The position numbers and the translations under genes were made by a program. The notes beneath the pieces are model-generated. The model ran no database searches. It was not told the origin of the DNA and worked only from the letters and a program-made list of their open reading frames with translations. Below are positions 24,564 to 33,072 of a DNA stretch of 64,000 nucleotides, in pieces. How positions within the stretch are numbered: position 1 is the stretch's first letter; each line of letters opens with the position of its first letter. This DNA comes from Chitinophagaceae bacterium UBA1953 (lineage in GTDB: Bacteria > Bacteroidota > Bacteroidia > Chitinophagales > Chitinophagaceae), in NCBI GenBank assembly GCA_002336115.1, contig DDEN01000050.1, positions 186,001-250,000 on the forward strand. The letters are read 5' to 3'.

Positions 24564-26027
24564 TTAATTTATTTGTGGCCTTGTATATATTACCATCGGC
24601 ACATTTATTTTTCTTTCGCCGATTGATATCGGCTCTTTTGCTTCTTCAATAATCAAGTGATGTGAACCCGAAGTGGCTATTGAAAAATAACCGACTATTT
24701 CGCTTAACCCATTTTCAACCCCATACTCATCAATAATTTCCTTAAGCGTAACCTGGGTTTTATTTTCCAGCATCCTGTCAATACGTTGCTGTAATTTCTT
24801 TTTGTCAATGGTAAACTGGTCAAAAAGAAGTTTAAAGTCGGCTTCGCCTTCCTCATTCGTACCATCCGGAAACAGTATGCCTGTAACATCATCCTTTTCC
24901 TCTCCGGGTTCCCATCTGTCAAAAAGATTAATGTATGGCTCATCTTCAATAACTATAAAATCATCTTCCTTAATTTTCATTTCAATTAGTGTATATGCCA
25001 TTTGCCTTATGTCTCCAATAAGTTCCATAGCCCTTCTTCTTTCTAAAAGATTTTTCTCAGAAAGTACCCGGCTTATTTTTTCACTCAGTTTACGGTTGGA
25101 GTCAATTACTTTTCTGCCTGATACATGCAGGTAACGTTTCAGGTGTTTTAAAAATCTGTCGTTATTATAGTCAATACCTTGTTCATTCAATAATTGATAC
25201 AGCCTTTCTGTAAGTTGTGTAAATTCCTGCTGCCTTCTTTCATCCATCAAAAACTCCCAGAAAGCTTTGAAACTTTTCCCTTGTGGCTTTTGTTCTATCT
25301 CGTCAAGAGCATCAAGAGCAAATACCAGTAATGTACCCTTGGCTACATCTTTTTCATTGTACTTTCGTTGTATGTCTTTACGAATTTGCTCAAAGTTTTG
25401 TTCTACTTCGCTAAAGTCTGAGAGTAATTCCCTTGCCATTTTATTTAAGTCGTAAAACTGTTCTTTAATCTCTGTTTCGTCAAATACGGATGGCTTCTTT
25501 CCGGATTTCAGCAGGTTTATTTCATTTTCAATTTCCCATTTTTTCTTTTGAAGTTCTTCCACTCTTGCTTCTGCATCTTCGTTGGTTTGTTCAATCATTT
25601 TCTGAAGCTTAAAGAAAATATCTTTAAAGCGGCTGTTGGTTCCCACATGGCTTCTTTTTTCTAAATCTCCCAGCCATTTTAATACTTTTTTTGTATCGGG
25701 AGTCAATTCATGTAAGTCTTCACCATCATCGTTTGGATACTTACTAAGAAAGCCACTATTACTCCACTTATCAATGTATTGGGCTGCCCGTACAGAAAAA
25801 TCGTCAAACAGAGTCCCGGCCTCCAATTCTTCGTCTTTTTCTTCATAAGAAAGCTCTTCCATATAGCCTTCCAGTTTGCTCCGTAATTCACTATTTGTGA
25901 TGGTGGTAATATTGGCATCTGCAAAAACCTTATGAAAAAAGGAAATAATGAACGGGGCATTCTTTGCCCTCATCAGCAATAGCGGTTTTGCTGTTTTAAA
26001 CTGTACAAGTATTTCCTCAAAGGTCAT
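24564..26027 (-). CDS. jetA: Wadjet system protein JetA (DUF3375)
   Basis: This 487-residue protein corresponds to the MukF-like kleisin of type I Wadjet. The N-terminal winged-helix part holds KTAKPLLLMRAKNAPFIISFFHKVF and YIDKWSNSGFLSKYPNDDGE. It continues with coiled-coil and C-terminal segments such as IVGYFSIATSGSHHLI. It is the first gene of a complete jetABCD operon. RadC lies 55 bp upstream on the same strand and may share the transcript. Confidence 0.93.
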   Translation of the reverse strand: MTFEEILVQFKTAKPLLLMRAKNAPFIISFFHKVFADANITTITNSELRSKLEGYMEELSYEEKDEELEAGTLFDDFSVRAAQYIDKWSNSGFLSKYPNDDGEDLHELTPDTKKVLKWLGDLEKRSHVGTNSRFKDIFFKLQKMIEQTNEDAEARVEELQKKKWEIENEINLLKSGKKPSVFDETEIKEQFYDLNKMARELLSDFSEVEQNFEQIRKDIQRKYNEKDVAKGTLLVFALDALDEIEQKPQGKSFKAFWEFLMDERRQQEFTQLTERLYQLLNEQGIDYNNDRFLKHLKRYLHVSGRKVIDSNRKLSEKISRVLSEKNLLERRRAMELIGDIRQMAYTLIEMKIKEDDFIVIEDEPYINLFDRWEPGEEKDDVTGILFPDGTNEEGEADFKLLFDQFTIDKKKLQQRIDRMLENKTQVTLKEIIDEYGVENGLSEIVGYFSIATSGSHHLIIEEAKEPISIGERKINVPMVIYTRPQIN

Positions 26028-26082
26028 ACCTCTAAAATAAGATATTTAAGCTAAAGAAATGAAGCATAATGCTTTAAAGAGG

Positions 26083-26556
26083 CTATAAAAGCCCCTCATT
26101 TGCAAAGCTGTAATACCCTTCGCTGGTAATAATAATGTGGTCTATTACTTTTATATCGTGGTAGGCAGCAGCACATTTTATCTTTTGAGTTAATTCCTCA
26201 TCAGCCCGGCTTGGTTTTAAATTGCCTGAAGGGTGATTGTGGGAAAGTATGATGGAAACTGCCAGAGATTTTAATGCAGCGGCCAGTATCAATCTTGGGT
26301 CGGCTACTGTGCCTGTTAAACCACCAGCAGATGCTTCATAAACACCAATTACTTTGTTGCCTCTGTTTAATAACATCACTTTAAATTCTTCCTGCATCTC
26401 AATGGTGTTTTCATTCCATAGTTTTTTCAGTAATTCATAGCAATCTTTAACGCTGTTTATCTTTGGCCGTTGAGATGGCTTTACGGTTGTTTTATAAACC
26501 AATTCCACTTCTGCTACTTTTGTCCATTCCGGAAAATTCATTGCTAACTGTTCCAT
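26083..26556 (-). CDS. RadC-family JAB-domain protein of mobile elements
   Basis: This 157-residue protein is the short RadC form with only the JAB domain: candidate E57, then SHNHPSGNLKPSRADEE (H106, H108, S116, D119). The short form is common on plasmids and ICEs. Its function is unresolved; proposals include antirestriction or nuclease roles. It lies directly upstream of jetA and downstream of a nested palindromic element (26603-26713). Confidence 0.92.
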   Translation of the reverse strand: MEQLAMNFPEWTKVAEVELVYKTTVKPSQRPKINSVKDCYELLKKLWNENTIEMQEEFKVMLLNRGNKVIGVYEASAGGLTGTVADPRLILAAALKSLAVSIILSHNHPSGNLKPSRADEELTQKIKCAAAYHDIKVIDHIIITSEGYYSFANEGLL

Positions 26557-26602
26557 AACTTTTCATTTTTAAGATTTAAAAATTAATTATGGAACCTTAT
26601 CC

Positions 26603-26713
26603 GCCTTTTGGCGACCAAGGCAATGAAGCAACGGAATAAATAGTATCTGTGGCAATAATGGAGCAGCTTTCTTTATGCCGGAATTTCATTGCCGCCACGG
26701 AGACGAAAGGCGA
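26603..26713. repeat. Nested palindromic element upstream of radC
   Basis: Three arm pairs nest around a central loop: CGCCTTT/AAAGGCG (26603-26609 and 26707-26713), GGCAATGAA/TTCATTGCC (26619-26627 and 26685-26693), CGGAATAAA/TTTATGCCG (26632-26640 and 26672-26680, one mismatch). The inner pair recurs in the element upstream of ssb (33579-33691). It may be a miniature mobile or regulatory element. Confidence 0.65.
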
Positions 26714-26736
26714 ACTTTGTGGGAAAATTAATGAAG
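26694..26736. repeat. 43-bp direct repeat, left copy
   Basis: This copy overlaps the right part of the nested palindrome. GCCACGGAGAC and GAACTTTGTGGGAAAATT are conserved with the copy at 28780-28822 (39 of 43 bases the same). The two copies bracket a four-gene block (26.8-28.6 kb) in the same orientation. Confidence 0.7.
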
Positions 26737-26778
26737 AAAAATAATAAAAACATTTGCTTTCTTCGTCAGTCAATCTTA

Positions 26779-27219
26779 TTATTTGTGTATGGTATCGTAA
26801 AAGCCGCTTGGCGAATAAATATGAAGTGAGATGGAGTTCGCATTCAAGTTCTTTAAGATGTGGGATTCAGATGCTTTTATATAGCCGACATCATCTTTTT
26901 TGTAAATGGTTTCAATAGGACGATTATCAATAAACTTTTCTTCCATCAATTTACCTTTCAGAATTTTCATCAGGCAGCCATTCTGTGGATGGGGGTGTTT
27001 TGGAGTCGACTGTAAAGGCATCCAGCAAAGTAACCGGATTTCAAATTTCTTTGCCCGGTATAATGTTTTAGATAAGTAGCTATCATCTTTAAAAAAAACA
27101 AATTGCTCAAAACCTTCTAAATCCAGTTGCTGAAATTCATCCCGAAATAGTTCAAGGGTAACAAAGCTTTCCATTTCAGTGAACTGTATTAATCTTTGCT
27201 GCAATTGTACCAGATTCAT
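26779..27219 (-). CDS. Cysteine dioxygenase-family cupin protein
   Basis: This 146-residue protein starts at ATG 27219. The iron site is H75-P-H77 with H120, C82 is in the position of the thioether Cys, and Y135 lies in SLHIYSPSG, a CDO hallmark. CDO oxidises cysteine to cysteine sulfinate; this short version may act on another thiol. A longer upstream frame exists but overlaps the neighbour, so the ATG at 27219 is preferred (gap 10 bp). It sits in a thiol-linked gene block. Confidence 0.85.
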   Translation of the reverse strand: MNLVQLQQRLIQFTEMESFVTLELFRDEFQQLDLEGFEQFVFFKDDSYLSKTLYRAKKFEIRLLCWMPLQSTPKHPHPQNGCLMKILKGKLMEEKFIDNRPIETIYKKDDVGYIKASESHILKNLNANSISLHIYSPSGFYDTIHK

Positions 27220-27229
27220 TGTTTTACTT

Positions 27230-27676
27230 TTAAGCACCAAATTGCCGAAGGTGGTGGTCGGTATGTTTATAAGCCAGATAGCCAAGTTGGTCTTTTGTCA
27301 TTTTTCCAAAGAAAGGGTGTACAAAATCAGTATTGGAAAACTGTGCATACTCTTCAATCAGGTTAATCCAATTTTTTCTTTCAAGTTCTATGTCACCACT
27401 TGTTTCTTTTATCTTAAACTGCGGCATCGTAGGTACATTTCGTTTAAATGGAGTTTGGTCTTTTATAAAATCTTTCAGTGCCATTTTACCAAACAAGCGG
27501 CCAAGAAATGATTGCTTGTACTTCTTTTTTCCCAATGCCATTTGTTCCCATTGTATGCAATGTTTCAGCATCTGGTAAACATTCATTTTGCCCCATTGAG
27601 CGGTATTGTTTGGGCTAATCAATTTGATTCTTGCTATCAATTCATCTCTTATTATTTTATCAAATATCGTTTTCAT
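27230..27676 (-). CDS. DinB-like/DUF1569 protein
   Basis: In this 148-residue helical protein, MNVYQMLKHCIQWEQMALG and the C-terminal LAYKHTDHHLRQFG match the DinB-like DUF1569 family, where three histidines may bind metal. DinB proteins include thiol-dependent S-transferases using bacillithiol or mycothiol. The gene precedes the CDO-like gene by 10 bp, which suggests cotranscription. Confidence 0.85.
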   Translation of the reverse strand: MKTIFDKIIRDELIARIKLISPNNTAQWGKMNVYQMLKHCIQWEQMALGKKKYKQSFLGRLFGKMALKDFIKDQTPFKRNVPTMPQFKIKETSGDIELERKNWINLIEEYAQFSNTDFVHPFFGKMTKDQLGYLAYKHTDHHLRQFGA

Positions 27677-27699
27677 ACAACACTATTTAATGTTTGAAT

Positions 27700-28128
27700 T
27701 TATTTTGCTGATGCAGCATTACTTTTCGGCTGTAAGGAAAACCAATTGCCTGAATCGTCTTTAAACAATGCTTCCGTACCATAAAATTCTTCCTTCGGTG
27801 CTTTCATAAATTCAACCCCTTTTGCTTTTAATTCTTCGTAGGTGGCGTAAATATCATTACATTCAAAAACGCCACAACCAAATGTTCCTTTCTTAATCAT
27901 CTCGATTATTGTATTGGCAGTTTCTTTCGGAAACATTTTACCGACCGTAATTGGGAATAACACAATTTCAATATCAGGTTGCTCCGGCGGACAAACGGTA
28001 AGCCATCGGCTTTCAGGGCCCATTGGCACATCTGTTACTATTTTAAAACCAAGTTTGTTGGTATAAAAGTCCAATGCACTATCCTGGTTAAGTACATAAA
28101 GGGTAATGTGGCTTAATTTTGTAATCAT
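27700..28128 (-). CDS. VOC-family (glyoxalase/bleomycin resistance-like) protein
   Basis: This 142-residue protein has the two-fold betaalphabeta pattern: ITLYVLNQDSALDFYTNKLGFK and FECNDIYATYEELKAKGVEF with a metal-site E in GTEALFKDDSGNW. VOC enzymes act on glutathione adducts, antibiotics or other small molecules; the exact substrate is unknown. It is cotranscribed with its neighbours, with an AraC regulator 66 bp upstream. Confidence 0.92.
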   Translation of the reverse strand: MITKLSHITLYVLNQDSALDFYTNKLGFKIVTDVPMGPESRWLTVCPPEQPDIEIVLFPITVGKMFPKETANTIIEMIKKGTFGCGVFECNDIYATYEELKAKGVEFMKAPKEEFYGTEALFKDDSGNWFSLQPKSNAASAK

Positions 28129-28194
28129 TACTTTAGTTTATTGATGATGATGTAAAGATGAGCAATGATTAAATAGGAAGCTATTCCAAAATTG

Positions 28195-28623
28195 CTATTT
28201 TTCGTCCCACCCGTTTTGAGAAATAAAACAACCGGGAACAAACTTGAGGGGAGATTTTGCAATTTGTATTTTTATCTGCTGCTGTTCTTCAAGGAAAGCT
28301 GAAGGAGTTGACCCAACGATGCGTTTGAAAAGGCTGCCAAAGGAACTTAAACTTTCAAAGCCCACAGCATAGCAAACTTCTGTAACTGGTTTGCCAATCC
28401 GCAATAACTGCGTTGCTTTTTCAATGCGGATAAAAGTTAAATATTGATGTGGTGTTTTGCCATACACTTTTTTAAACAGCCGGATGAAATGAAATTTTGA
28501 AAAGTAAGCTTCATCAGAAATATTATCAAGGTCTATTTTGTCTGCGTAATTATTATCTATGTAAAGTTTAGCCTGAACAATTCGCTGGTATAAATATACT
28601 TTGGGGTATTGTTCCGGTGTCAT
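28195..28623 (-). CDS. AraC-family transcriptional regulator (DNA-binding domain only)
   Basis: This 142-residue protein has two helix-turn-helix motifs: LDNISDEAYFSKFHFIRLFK and VTEVCYAVGFESLSSFGSLFKRI with GSTPSAFLEE. There is no ligand-binding domain, a size common for AraC regulators paired with VOC genes in Bacteroidetes. It probably controls the following VOC/DinB/CDO genes. Confidence 0.9.
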   Translation of the reverse strand: MTPEQYPKVYLYQRIVQAKLYIDNNYADKIDLDNISDEAYFSKFHFIRLFKKVYGKTPHQYLTFIRIEKATQLLRIGKPVTEVCYAVGFESLSSFGSLFKRIVGSTPSAFLEEQQQIKIQIAKSPLKFVPGCFISQNGWDEK

Positions 28624-28779
28624 TTTTACAAGTTAAAAAGTTTAATGGCTTACGGTTTTGTACTGATGCTAACCTCTAAGTAAATCTACATTCATTTTTA
28701 ATAGATTTGTAAACAAATAAAACCAACAAGCCATGCTTGAGGGCATTGCTCTTTTTTTTGTGTTTGAAAAAATCAAGCA

Positions 28780-28822
28780 GCCACGGAGACCAAATACGAA
28801 CTTTGTGGGAGAATTAATGAAG
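28780..28822. repeat. 43-bp direct repeat, right copy
   Basis: Matches the copy at 26694-26736 at 39 of 43 positions in the same orientation (GCCACGGAGACCAAA then GAACTTTGTGGGAGAATT). It lies 20 bp beyond the 3' end of the MFS gene. Nothing else is recognised in 28624-28841. Confidence 0.7.
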
Positions 28823-28841
28823 CAATACCCGTATTATTATA

Positions 28842-30092
28842 TCAGGAAGAAAAACTGCCTAAAAGGTTTTTTGCTTTCTTTTTACAATACATCCTGTAGA
28901 TGATAATTATGGATGAAAATATAGTAAGAATGCCTATAAATGCAATTGAAAAGTCAATACTAAACAAGTCTGTGAATATTCCTGTTAGTAATGCACCAAT
29001 CACATATCCTAAATCTCTCCAAAATCTGAATACGCCTAAACTCTTTGCTCTTTGTTTTGGGTTGGTATCTTCTGCAATAGCAGACAGAAAAGTAGGATAA
29101 ACAATAGCTGTTCCAATTCCCAAAATAACTGAGATAGTAATGTAATGAATAATGTTGCTTGAAAATATTATTAGTATAATGGCCATTCCCTGCAATAACA
29201 TTCCCCAAAACAATAAATCTCTTTTGCAATAGATGTCTGCCAATTTTCCGGTTACTAACTGCCCCAATCCCCATACTGCCGGGTAAACCGCTGATATTAT
29301 TCCTATTTGCTCAATGCCAAATCCTCTTTGTGCCAGCAGCACCGGCATTATTCCCCAAATCATTGCATCGTTCAAGTTGTTAATTAAACCTGCCTGTGTT
29401 ACGGAGCCCAAATTTTTATTAAGCCATGATGTTTCTGCAAAAACATTTTTTAAAAGTGGAACACTATCGCTTTGTTCTGCTTCCTTTTTTACATGGCCGC
29501 TGGTGTCTTTCACAAAAAGCCAGGATAATAATGTGCCTGCAACAACAAATACAATTCCTATAATAAATGGATAGGGCCTTAATCCGTAATTGGCTGCAAT
29601 ATTGCTGGTGGCAAATGCGACTAAGCCCAACATGCCATAGCCTGCAAATTCATTCAAGCCCATTGCAAAGCCCCTTTCTTTTTCTCCTACTAAATCAATT
29701 TTCATCACTACGGTGCTGCTCCATGTTAAACCCTGATTAATTCCTAAAAGAATATTGGCAACTATTATCCAATTCCAATTGTTAGCAAACATCAAAATAA
29801 AAGGCACAGGTATGCCGATTAACCAACCAACTAGTAATAACCTCTTTCGACCAAACCTGTTTGCCAATGCACCTGTAAAATAATTGGTGAAAGCTTTGAA
29901 TAAACCAAATACAATAATGAAGGATAAAATAATTGAGGTAGAAGTAAGATGAAATTCTTTTTCCGCTATTTCAGGCAATAGGGTTCTTTCCAAACCAATC
30001 ATGCCACCTACAAGAGCATTGATGAGTACCAATAGCCAAAACTGTTTCCAATTTTCTTTCAGCCCCAATTGTATGTTAGTTTTTTGTTGCAT
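28842..30092 (-). CDS. MFS transporter
   Basis: The protein has about 416 residues from ATG 30092 (a GTG at 30107 is an alternative). It contains twelve hydrophobic segments and the MFS motif ANRFGRKRLLLVG. The start overlaps the stop of the upstream rhodanese/MBL gene by one base (TAATG), so the pair is coupled. This hints at export of a sulfur compound or uptake of one. The substrate is unknown. Confidence 0.9.
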   Translation of the reverse strand: MQQKTNIQLGLKENWKQFWLLVLINALVGGMIGLERTLLPEIAEKEFHLTSTSIILSFIIVFGLFKAFTNYFTGALANRFGRKRLLLVGWLIGIPVPFILMFANNWNWIIVANILLGINQGLTWSSTVVMKIDLVGEKERGFAMGLNEFAGYGMLGLVAFATSNIAANYGLRPYPFIIGIVFVVAGTLLSWLFVKDTSGHVKKEAEQSDSVPLLKNVFAETSWLNKNLGSVTQAGLINNLNDAMIWGIMPVLLAQRGFGIEQIGIISAVYPAVWGLGQLVTGKLADIYCKRDLLFWGMLLQGMAIILIIFSSNIIHYITISVILGIGTAIVYPTFLSAIAEDTNPKQRAKSLGVFRFWRDLGYVIGALLTGIFTDLFSIDFSIAFIGILTIFSSIIIIYRMYCKKKAKNLLGSFSS

Positions 30093-31198
30093 TATGAAAT
30101 TGCACACCTGTTTGCTCCGGCTTCTAAATCAACAGGGTTTATATCACTAAAATCGCCTTTGATATTTTTTTCAACTATTGCTAAGTAGTTGGCTGGTGTT
30201 GGTGGAATACGCTGTTGAATTGTTTTGATAAATTCTTCCTCGTTTAGTTGGAGAATGGCAACATTTTGTTTGATTCTTCCGATTGTGGTTTGAATAGGCT
30301 TGTTATCAAAATCTACCGGCTGGCTTGTATGTGCTGGAAGCACAACAATATTTTCATCTAATGCAAACAGCTTTTGCAAAGAGTTGTAAAGCAGTTTTGA
30401 TTTTTGCATTGCTTCATCGCTATCCGCTTTCAAATCTGGTCTGCCAACTCCGTTAATGAATAAGGTATCGCCAGTTAGTAATACTTTATCATCAATCAGG
30501 TAGCTGGTGCTTTCCAAAGTATGGCCGGGTGTGCTGATTGCTTTAATATTTATTTTGCCCAACTGCAAGGCATCGTCATTATTTAATGCAGTATGCTTAA
30601 AAGTTACTTTGTTAGGTATTGGAAGATAAAACGGGGCATTATGTAATTCGGCCAATTGCTTTGAACGGGAAAGATGGTCTGCATGTATATGTGTTTCTGC
30701 CACATATTTTAATACTGCCTTTTCTGCTAATAAATATTTACCATAGGCTTCTGTATCTAATGAAGCATCTATTATTATTGCTTCATCTTGGGAGATTATA
30801 AGGTAGGACAAACAGCCTTTACCTGTTCTGCGGAATTGTATTATTTTAAAGCTATCAAAAGCAAGTTCAGCAGTATTCCATACAAGGCTCCATCCTTTCA
30901 TTCCTGCATCTAAAGAAAAAGCATCGTAGCCCTGAGCTTGCAATATTTTAGCAGCAACCAAACTCATTCTGCCACCAGCACAAAATGTAACAACCGGAAT
31001 TGCTTTGTCAAGATGCAATCCATTCAATGCCTCGGTGTCGTTTTTCTTTAGCTTGTCATAAGCATTAAAATGTATGCTGCCGGGTATATACCATTCCATC
31101 CGTTCTGCTAATGGCCGTATGTCAAGAATGGAAACTGGCTGGCCTCTTTCTAACCATGTACAAAGCGTATTTGTATCTATTGTTTTAGCTTCTGCCAT
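30092..31198 (-). CDS. Rhodanese - metallo-beta-lactamase fusion (persulfide dioxygenase-like)
   Basis: In this 368-residue protein the N-terminal rhodanese domain has its active loop FCAGGRMS (C73). The MBL-fold domain has THIHADH (H170, H172, D174, H175), STPGHT and GDTLFINGVGRPDL. The GDTLFINGxGRxDL pattern is typical of ETHE1-type persulfide dioxygenases, which oxidise glutathione persulfide to sulfite. The usual order is MBL then rhodanese; here rhodanese comes first. It fits a role in sulfide or thiosulfate handling. A Crp/Fnr regulator is encoded 65 bp upstream. Confidence 0.9.
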   Translation of the reverse strand: MAEAKTIDTNTLCTWLERGQPVSILDIRPLAERMEWYIPGSIHFNAYDKLKKNDTEALNGLHLDKAIPVVTFCAGGRMSLVAAKILQAQGYDAFSLDAGMKGWSLVWNTAELAFDSFKIIQFRRTGKGCLSYLIISQDEAIIIDASLDTEAYGKYLLAEKAVLKYVAETHIHADHLSRSKQLAELHNAPFYLPIPNKVTFKHTALNNDDALQLGKINIKAISTPGHTLESTSYLIDDKVLLTGDTLFINGVGRPDLKADSDEAMQKSKLLYNSLQKLFALDENIVVLPAHTSQPVDFDNKPIQTTIGRIKQNVAILQLNEEEFIKTIQQRIPPTPANYLAIVEKNIKGDFSDINPVDLEAGANRCAIS

Positions 31199-31263
31199 TT
31201 GTGTTATTTATTCCACAAAGGTGAAAGCAATAAACGGCTATTCTTTTAACATAAGATAAATAA

Positions 31264-31827
31264 TCAGCGGTGACCCCGGATGCGGCTGAGGCTTACTTGT
31301 GTAATGCCTAAATAAGAGGCAACATACTTTAGCGGAACTTTCATTAAAACGTTAGGGGCTTCATTCAATAAGGCATTGTATCTTTCTTCGGCTGAGTGAA
31401 ACTGCATCCCCTCTATTCGGTTTACCGTTTCTACATACGCAGCTTCAAATATTTTGCGAAACAGCCTTTCAATTTCAGGAAATGTATCGTAAAGTTTAAA
31501 TAGCTGATTGGCATTAATTGCCACTACTTCTGCATCTTCCAGTATTTGAATGGCTTTGCGGCTTGGTTTGCCGGTAAATAAGCTTTCCACCCTTGCAATG
31601 ATGTTATTTTCAAACGAAAAGCTTTCTGTTATGTCTATACCATCTTTGAAATAGTAAATTCTTGCTACTCCTTTGTTAATAAAGTAAATTGTTTTGCAGG
31701 TATGGCCGATTGATTGAAGGTCTTTATTTCTTTTAATTTCTATAATATCGCTTATTTCAGCAATAGCATTTAACGCATCCTTGGTAAGAGGATTGAATTT
31801 GTGGATATATTGAAAAAATTTTTGCAT
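31264..31827 (-). CDS. Crp/Fnr-family transcriptional regulator
   Basis: This 187-residue protein has a cyclic-nucleotide-binding-like fold (CKTIYFINKGVARIYYFKDG, FFSFENNII region) and a C-terminal helix-turn-helix, VPLKYVASYLGITQVSLSRI. There is no Cys cluster for an Fe-S site. It precedes the rhodanese-MBL and MFS genes on the same strand and is likely their regulator. Confidence 0.9.
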   Translation of the reverse strand: MQKFFQYIHKFNPLTKDALNAIAEISDIIEIKRNKDLQSIGHTCKTIYFINKGVARIYYFKDGIDITESFSFENNIIARVESLFTGKPSRKAIQILEDAEVVAINANQLFKLYDTFPEIERLFRKIFEAAYVETVNRIEGMQFHSAEERYNALLNEAPNVLMKVPLKYVASYLGITQVSLSRIRGHR

Positions 31828-31877
31828 ACACTATTAAGCCCTGTAAATATACTTTAGTATAATTCAACAAAAAAACC

Positions 31878-31927
31878 AAGCTGCCCCGCCATTTTATAAA
31901 CTCTGTCATAATGTTGCGGGGCAGCTT
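31878..31927. terminator. GC-rich hairpin with long loop
   Basis: AAGCTGCCCCGC (31878-31889) pairs perfectly with GCGGGGCAGCTT (31916-31927) around a 26-base loop, followed by TTT on the + strand. It separates the Crp/Fnr gene from the DUF932 gene. Confidence 0.6.
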
Positions 31928-31939
31928 TTTTATAAGTTT

Positions 31940-31963
31940 AAGGGGCATTTTGCAATGCCCCTT
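31940..31963. terminator. Perfect 10-bp hairpin after the DUF932 gene
   Basis: AAGGGGCATT and AATGCCCCTT pair around TTGC, a few bases beyond the DUF932 stop. With the preceding hairpin it makes a double terminator between two minus-strand units. Confidence 0.7.
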
Positions 31964-31971
31964 TTTAATGA

Positions 31972-33006
31972 TTAACTCCAGTTTCCTGCGAACTCACACT
32001 TTACAAAACTCTCACAAAGCTGAAAAGCTTTTTGTGTTCTTAATTGTGCTGTGCCTCCATACAATAATGATTTCATTTTGGCTTCATCATCTTTGTAGTT
32101 CCTTACATTTTGAAAATAGCCGGTAATTGCATTGTATGTACCAAACACTGTTCCTTTTGTGGTTTCGTATTGTTGCGAAGGGCTGGTCAAATTGTATTCA
32201 TACACATCATCACACATATTTTTAAAACAGGTGCTTAGTTCATCCATTTCACCGTTTTGGATATTCTGCAATACCTCTTTGTTGGGAACCATTGCCAACT
32301 GTATCAGTTTCTGCACTTCTTTATCTGTAATGCGAACTTTTGACCACTGGTTAAAAATGCCTTCCAATTGTACAGAAAGCTGGTTGGATATTCCCATTAC
32401 TTTGTGGGCTTCTTCCAGCCGTTCTTTTACATTGGCAGTGTGGCGTATTTTAATAGCATTACCACAGTTTTTTAAAGCAGCATTAAGGGTGTTGTTGCAA
32501 ACAATTCTTATCGGTGTAAAAGCTGCCATGATGCTGCCAAAACCATCATGAGAAGTGGTAAGAAATAAATACTTTTCAATCATATCATCATTACCTACTT
32601 TAATGTAACCCGGCAATTTAGCAGTAATAAAAATCTTTTCCCCTTTGCCTAATGCCCCTGCGGTTTCGTATAGAATGCCATCACCCGCTACAATAGCATC
32701 AAAGAAACTAAAGGCATCTGCATTTTGTACCACTTCATAATCTTTCCCTAAGCGGTCGCCTAATACAGCGTTTGTATCAGGTCTGTATGTATAAAATGAA
32801 CTGGCAGAAATAATTTCATTACCATTATCAAGCCTGTGAATATTGGGTCTTTTGCAAACTTCAAAATCAAGTCCTGCAAATTGCAATGCTGCTGCGCTGT
32901 TGGGATAGTCTTGCACTATCTGCCCCAAACCATGCCATGCTTTTTCTTTTACAGAAAAGAAACTGTGTTTACCTGTTTGCTCATTGAAATTAATGTTGTG
33001 TGCCAT
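31972..33006 (-). CDS. DUF932 phage/plasmid-like protein
   Basis: This 344-residue protein has the TIGR03299-type pattern MAHNINFNEQTGKHSFFSVKE, then AWHGLGQIVQDYPNSAAALQ and FTPIRIVCNNTLNAAL. Such proteins are found on plasmids, phages and ICEs. Their function is unknown, though DNA handling is suspected. It lies 66 bp after the ssb gene on the same strand, with a hairpin in between. Confidence 0.92.
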   Translation of the reverse strand: MAHNINFNEQTGKHSFFSVKEKAWHGLGQIVQDYPNSAAALQFAGLDFEVCKRPNIHRLDNGNEIISASSFYTYRPDTNAVLGDRLGKDYEVVQNADAFSFFDAIVAGDGILYETAGALGKGEKIFITAKLPGYIKVGNDDMIEKYLFLTTSHDGFGSIMAAFTPIRIVCNNTLNAALKNCGNAIKIRHTANVKERLEEAHKVMGISNQLSVQLEGIFNQWSKVRITDKEVQKLIQLAMVPNKEVLQNIQNGEMDELSTCFKNMCDDVYEYNLTSPSQQYETTKGTVFGTYNAITGYFQNVRNYKDDEAKMKSLLYGGTAQLRTQKAFQLCESFVKCEFAGNWS

Positions 33007-33040
33007 AGTAGTAAATTTTTGATTGTTTAAAAAATGAAAA

Positions 33041-33064
33041 GCATCCCGCCTTTTGACGGGATGC
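33041..33064 (-). terminator. Hairpin between ssb and DUF932
   Basis: GCATCCCG and CGGGATGC flank an 8-base loop. On the minus strand it is followed by TTTTCATTTTTT, so it may end most ssb transcripts. Confidence 0.65.
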
Positions 33065-33072
33065 CTGTTTGT

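Noticed and set aside
31757..31948. 63-residue minus-strand frame upstream of the Crp/Fnr gene
   Set aside because: Overlaps the regulator in another frame and runs through the terminator hairpin.
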